From contig NZ_JAGHMF010000016.1 of the NCBI RefSeq assembly GCF_017741815.1, positions 62,001 to 126,000 on the forward strand: a stretch of 64,000 bases of DNA, in the 5' to 3' direction. Numbering within the stretch: the first letter of the stretch is position 1; each line of letters starts with the position of its first letter. The DNA comes from Rhizobium sp. 16-488-2b (lineage in GTDB: Bacteria; Pseudomonadota; Alphaproteobacteria; Rhizobiales; Rhizobiaceae). Of this stretch, positions 61,350 through 64,000 are shown in pieces. Both the position numbers and the translations under genes were made by a program. The notes beneath the pieces were generated by a model, which ran no database searches, was not told the origin of the DNA, and worked only from the letters and a program-made list of their open reading frames with translations.

Positions 61350-62612
61350 TCACAGCGTCGGAAGAAGCGTGAAGAGTTCCTGTGCGCGGTTGACGCCGCG
61401 CAGCGCGTGCTGGCCGATCGACATCAGGTCGATCTGCGTCGAGGGAACGATCGCCGCGAAGCTTGCCGACATCAGCACCTTGCGCTGCAGCGACCGGCAG
61501 AGCGACACGATGCGGCTGACCTCGTTGACGGCGGGGCCTATCACCGTAAAGTCCAGACGGTCCTTGCTGCCGATGTTGCCATAAAACACATCGCCCATAT
61601 GCAGTCCGAGATAGACATCTGTGACCGGCCGGCCCTCGATGCGGCGCTGAGCCGTCAGGTCGGAAAGCCGCTTGTCGAGCAACGTCCGTGCTTTCAACGC
61701 CGAGAGACAGGCGTCGCTCGGCTTCTCACCCTTGAAAATCGCAAGCGTCCCGTCGCCCATCAGCTTCAACACCTCACCTCCCGCCTCCTGCACCGAGGAG
61801 ATCACCGCATCGGCATAGTCATTGAGCATCGGAATGATCTCTTCCGGATCGACCGTGTCGGAGATGTGGGTGAAGTTGGCGAGGTCGGAAAACCAGAGTG
61901 CCGCCGAAATCCGGTCGCTGCGCCCGCGCGTGATCTTGCCGTGCAGCACCTGGTTGGCGGCGTCGTCGCCGAGATAGACCTTGGCGATCGTTCCGGCGAC
62001 GCCGCTGACGGTCACGCATTTAACGGCCAAGGCCAGGCAGGGAAGCAGCTCGCGCAGCGCCGCCAGATTGCACTCCGAAAAGCCGGCGGCGGCGCGCGTG
62101 GCGAAATGCGAGAAGAAACAATCGATCTCACCGATCGCCCCCTCGTCACCGAAACGATGCGCCATCGCGACAAAGTCGGTGAAACCGGCGGCTTTCAATT
62201 CGTCGAGAAGGTAGAAATCGGCGGCGTCGCCGCGCAGGAAAGAGCGGCGAACCTCGTTTCCACCTTCGACCTCGAGATAGTGAAACGCCGAGCGCAGCCA
62301 GTTATCCGCGAAGTTGCCCGCCCCGGCGACGCCATAAGCCGAAACACGCTCCACCGCCAGGCAGGAATCCCACCGGAACGCGCGACCTTCATAGAGCGGA
62401 TGAAGTGTATCGATGACGGCGACCGACCGGCCGATTGGTAGCCCGTTCGCGACGCAACGCTCGCAGAAGCCGTCGAGCAGGTCGGCCTCGGAGAGGCCTT
62501 TCAGCCCGCTCTGCATCAGCCATGTGGTAATTTCGATAACGTGGCGATCGTCCACGGCTGTCTCCTGATCCCGGATCATTGAGAATATCCGGGAATTCGT
62601 AGGTTCAGGCAT
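61350..62612 (-). CDS. Class III adenylate/guanylate cyclase
   Basis: A 420-aa cytoplasmic protein. The C-terminal cyclase domain (about 225-420) has the first metal Asp in ALWFSDLANFTHISD, the second metal Asp in LKLMGDGTLAIF, and the transition-state region GPAVNEVSRIVSLC. The N-terminal 200 residues resemble the sensor half of rhizobial cyclases with no known ligand. It makes cAMP, or less likely cGMP. Starts at 62612 or ATG 62579; neither has a strong RBS. Confidence 0.9.
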   Translation of the reverse strand: MPEPTNSRIFSMIRDQETAVDDRHVIEITTWLMQSGLKGLSEADLLDGFCERCVANGLPIGRSVAVIDTLHPLYEGRAFRWDSCLAVERVSAYGVAGAGNFADNWLRSAFHYLEVEGGNEVRRSFLRGDAADFYLLDELKAAGFTDFVAMAHRFGDEGAIGEIDCFFSHFATRAAAGFSECNLAALRELLPCLALAVKCVTVSGVAGTIAKVYLGDDAANQVLHGKITRGRSDRISAALWFSDLANFTHISDTVDPEEIIPMLNDYADAVISSVQEAGGEVLKLMGDGTLAIFKGEKPSDACLSALKARTLLDKRLSDLTAQRRIEGRPVTDVYLGLHMGDVFYGNIGSKDRLDFTVIGPAVNEVSRIVSLCRSLQRKVLMSASFAAIVPSTQIDLMSIGQHALRGVNRAQELFTLLPTL

Positions 62613-62727
62613 GCGCGAACGGGCTTAGTCCGCGCATGCCTCGTCACGGCCCTTGAAGGACCCGCGGGCCGTAACGTGTTGGGTCATGCGTAAGGCGCCG
62701 AGCCGGCCGTCTCACGCGATTGATCAA

Positions 62728-63594
62728 TCACTCGATGATCGTGACACTTGCCGTGCGACCGGCGACCAGCGCCGTCTCGCCAGGCGTTCCGTCGAGTGTC
62801 ACCCGAACCGGAACGCGCTGCGCCAGGCGAACCCAGGTGAAGGTCGGCGTGACATTGGCAAGCTGCGCGCCCGTGTCGCTGCGCTCGCGGTCTTCTATGC
62901 CGCTGGCAACGCCGGTGACGCGGCCCTTGAGCGGCTTTTCGCTGCCCATGAGATAGACCAGCGCCTCATCGCCAATATTGATGCGATCGAGCTTGTTTTC
63001 CTCGAAGTAGCCGGAGATGTAGTAGGAATCGGTGTCGATCAGCGCCGTCACGGCACTGCCCGCCGTCACGTAATTGCCGGGACGCATCGAGAAGTTGGTG
63101 AGCACGCCGTTGACGGGTGCGCGCACGACCGAGCGGTCGAGGTTGAGCTGCGCGGTGTCGCGGCTGATGACAGCCTGGTTATAGGTCGCCTCGTCCTGCT
63201 GAACCGTGGTCTCCGCCTGCTGGATCTTCTGCCGGGTCACCGAACTCTCGCCGAGCTTGCGGTAGAGATCGAGATCGCTCTTGGCCATGTCGAGCGCGGC
63301 CTTGCTGCTCTCCATCTGCGCCTCGGCCTGGCGTAGCGCCAAAGCAAAGCGAGCCTGGTCGATGCGGAAGATCACGTCGCCCTTCTTGACCGTCTGGTTG
63401 TCGGTCGCGTCGACTTCGCTGACGATGCCGGAAACGTCGGATGCCAGGTGAACGACATCGGCGCGGACCTTGCCGTCACGCGTCCACGGGTCGTTCATGT
63501 AGTAGTCCCAGAGATGCCAGCCCAGCACACCGGCCAGCGCCACGACGACACCGGTCAGAAGGAAGCGGCCGGAATAAGCAAGAAGCGATTTCAT
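62728..63594 (-). CDS. HlyD-family periplasmic adaptor subunit (AaeA/EmrA-like)
   Basis: A 288-aa membrane-fusion protein with one N-terminal membrane helix (about 7-27, RFLLTGVVVALAGVLGWHLW). It has a lipoyl/barrel half (VRADVVHLASDVSGIVSEV), a helical hairpin (about 90-150) and a C-terminal beta barrel. It links an inner-membrane pump to the outer membrane. ATG 63594 overlaps the DUF1656 gene by 4 bp. Confidence 0.92.
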   Translation of the reverse strand: MKSLLAYSGRFLLTGVVVALAGVLGWHLWDYYMNDPWTRDGKVRADVVHLASDVSGIVSEVDATDNQTVKKGDVIFRIDQARFALALRQAEAQMESSKAALDMAKSDLDLYRKLGESSVTRQKIQQAETTVQQDEATYNQAVISRDTAQLNLDRSVVRAPVNGVLTNFSMRPGNYVTAGSAVTALIDTDSYYISGYFEENKLDRINIGDEALVYLMGSEKPLKGRVTGVASGIEDRERSDTGAQLANVTPTFTWVRLAQRVPVRVTLDGTPGETALVAGRTASVTIIE

Positions 63595-63800
63595 AGTGAC
63601 ACCTTGTTCAAAGATAGCGCGAGCGCGCCGAGCAGGCAGAAGTACATGGCTGTATCGAAGAGTGGCCGGTGCCACACGAGACGATAGAATCCGATGAAGG
63701 CCAGGATTCGCCGCAGGATGGAATTGAGAAAGAAGGCAACAACGGCGATTGCCGCGAGCGTGGGTATGAAGACGCCATAAAGATCGAGTTCCGGTCTCAT
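63591..63800 (-). CDS. DUF1656 small membrane protein (AaeX-like)
   Basis: A 69-aa protein with two membrane helices (FIPTLAAIAVVAFFL, about 11-25; AMYFCLLGALALSL, about 51-64). MRPELDLYGVFIPTL is the DUF1656 start. Always found between a FUSC-type pump and an HlyD gene, exactly as here. ATG overlaps the pump gene's stop (ATGA). Confidence 0.92.
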   Translation of the reverse strand: MRPELDLYGVFIPTLAAIAVVAFFLNSILRRILAFIGFYRLVWHRPLFDTAMYFCLLGALALSLNKVSL

Positions 63801-64000
63801 GCAGCGTTCTCCTTTGCGAGTTGTCCGCCGGCTTGAATGGTCGCGTCAGGCATCACGAAGCGCGCATCCGGATACAGATTGTAGCGAAGCGATGTGATGG
63901 CCCGGCGTGCGCCCTCGACGGCCGATGACGGATTTTGGTTGATAAGGTCGACCAACGAGGCATCGATCGCCTTCAAAAGGCCCTCGCCCGGCTGGGCGTG
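63797..64000 (-). CDS. FUSC-family efflux pump (AaeB-like), C-terminal end only
   Basis: The last 67 codons of a gene that starts beyond the window: HAQPGEGLLKAIDAS, then NPSSAVEGARRAITSLRYNL and a tail ending QLAKENAA. The three-gene order FUSC-DUF1656-HlyD is the usual aromatic-acid/PET efflux operon. The identification rests mainly on that context, since the pump domains are outside the window. Confidence 0.75.
   Translation of the reverse strand, partial: HAQPGEGLLKAIDASLVDLINQNPSSAVEGARRAITSLRYNLYPDARFVMPDATIQAGGQLAKENAA

Overview
This is about 64 kb of GC-rich chromosomal DNA from an alphaproteobacterium of the Rhizobiaceae (Rhizobium/Agrobacterium type). Three things point there: the chvE-gguABC sugar transport operon with a divergent gbpR-type regulator, a membrane-bound urate hydroxylase fused to cytochrome c (PuuD type), and the ordinary rhizobial housekeeping genes in between. 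Genes are densely packed on both strands, many with 4-base ATGA overlaps. I see no transposase, phage structural gene or CRISPR array.

Region 1 (1-13 kb) is a purine breakdown neighbourhood. guaD makes xanthine from guanine, puuD oxidises urate, uraH and uraD convert the unstable products to allantoin, puuE opens allantoin and allA cleaves ureidoglycolate. Mixed into it are a DHFR-like reductase, a LysR regulator, a quinone oxidoreductase, lldD and a cluster of toxin-antitoxin genes: hicAB, an orphan YefM-like antitoxin, mntA-hepT directly in front of allA, and a second, partly duplicated mntA. Region 2 (13-22 kb) holds a DUF1045 gene, a split MnmC pair with overlapping divergent start codons, a large hybrid histidine kinase, rhlE and a DMT transporter. 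Region 3 (23-28 kb) is the circularly permuted ATP-grasp / alpha-E / transglutaminase cluster with three transglutaminase paralogues.

Region 4 (29.6-41.4 kb) is a complete-looking pentose uptake and oxidation operon: chvE-gguA-gguB-gguC-aldehyde dehydrogenase-dehydratase, a Weimberg-type route to 2-oxoglutarate. It is followed by gbpR, a C-terminal J-domain protein and an inositol dehydrogenase gene. Region 5 (41.6-48.4 kb) has an acyltransferase, a ROK repressor divergent from a xylose-type ABC operon (xylF-xylH-xylG), and a TPR-like gene.

Region 6 (about 49.07-58.55 kb) starts 390 bp past a tRNA-Arg gene. Two genes of opposite strand are broken at the same point there, which looks like the edge of acquired DNA. 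It encodes an exported sulfatase, its formylglycine-generating enzyme, an exported HAD phosphatase, an exported DUF1254/DUF1214 protein, a putative outer-membrane transporter and a membrane-anchored CadC-like regulator. Six copies of a 17-bp box (consensus TTTACCGTTGCGTACTT), all in the same orientation relative to the following gene, lie in front of almost every transcription unit. I read this as a self-contained regulon with its own operator and consider it the most interesting item in the window.

Region 7 (58.7-64 kb) carries two GNAT acetyltransferases, two small divergent genes, a class III adenylate cyclase and the end of an efflux operon (FUSC protein, DUF1656, HlyD).
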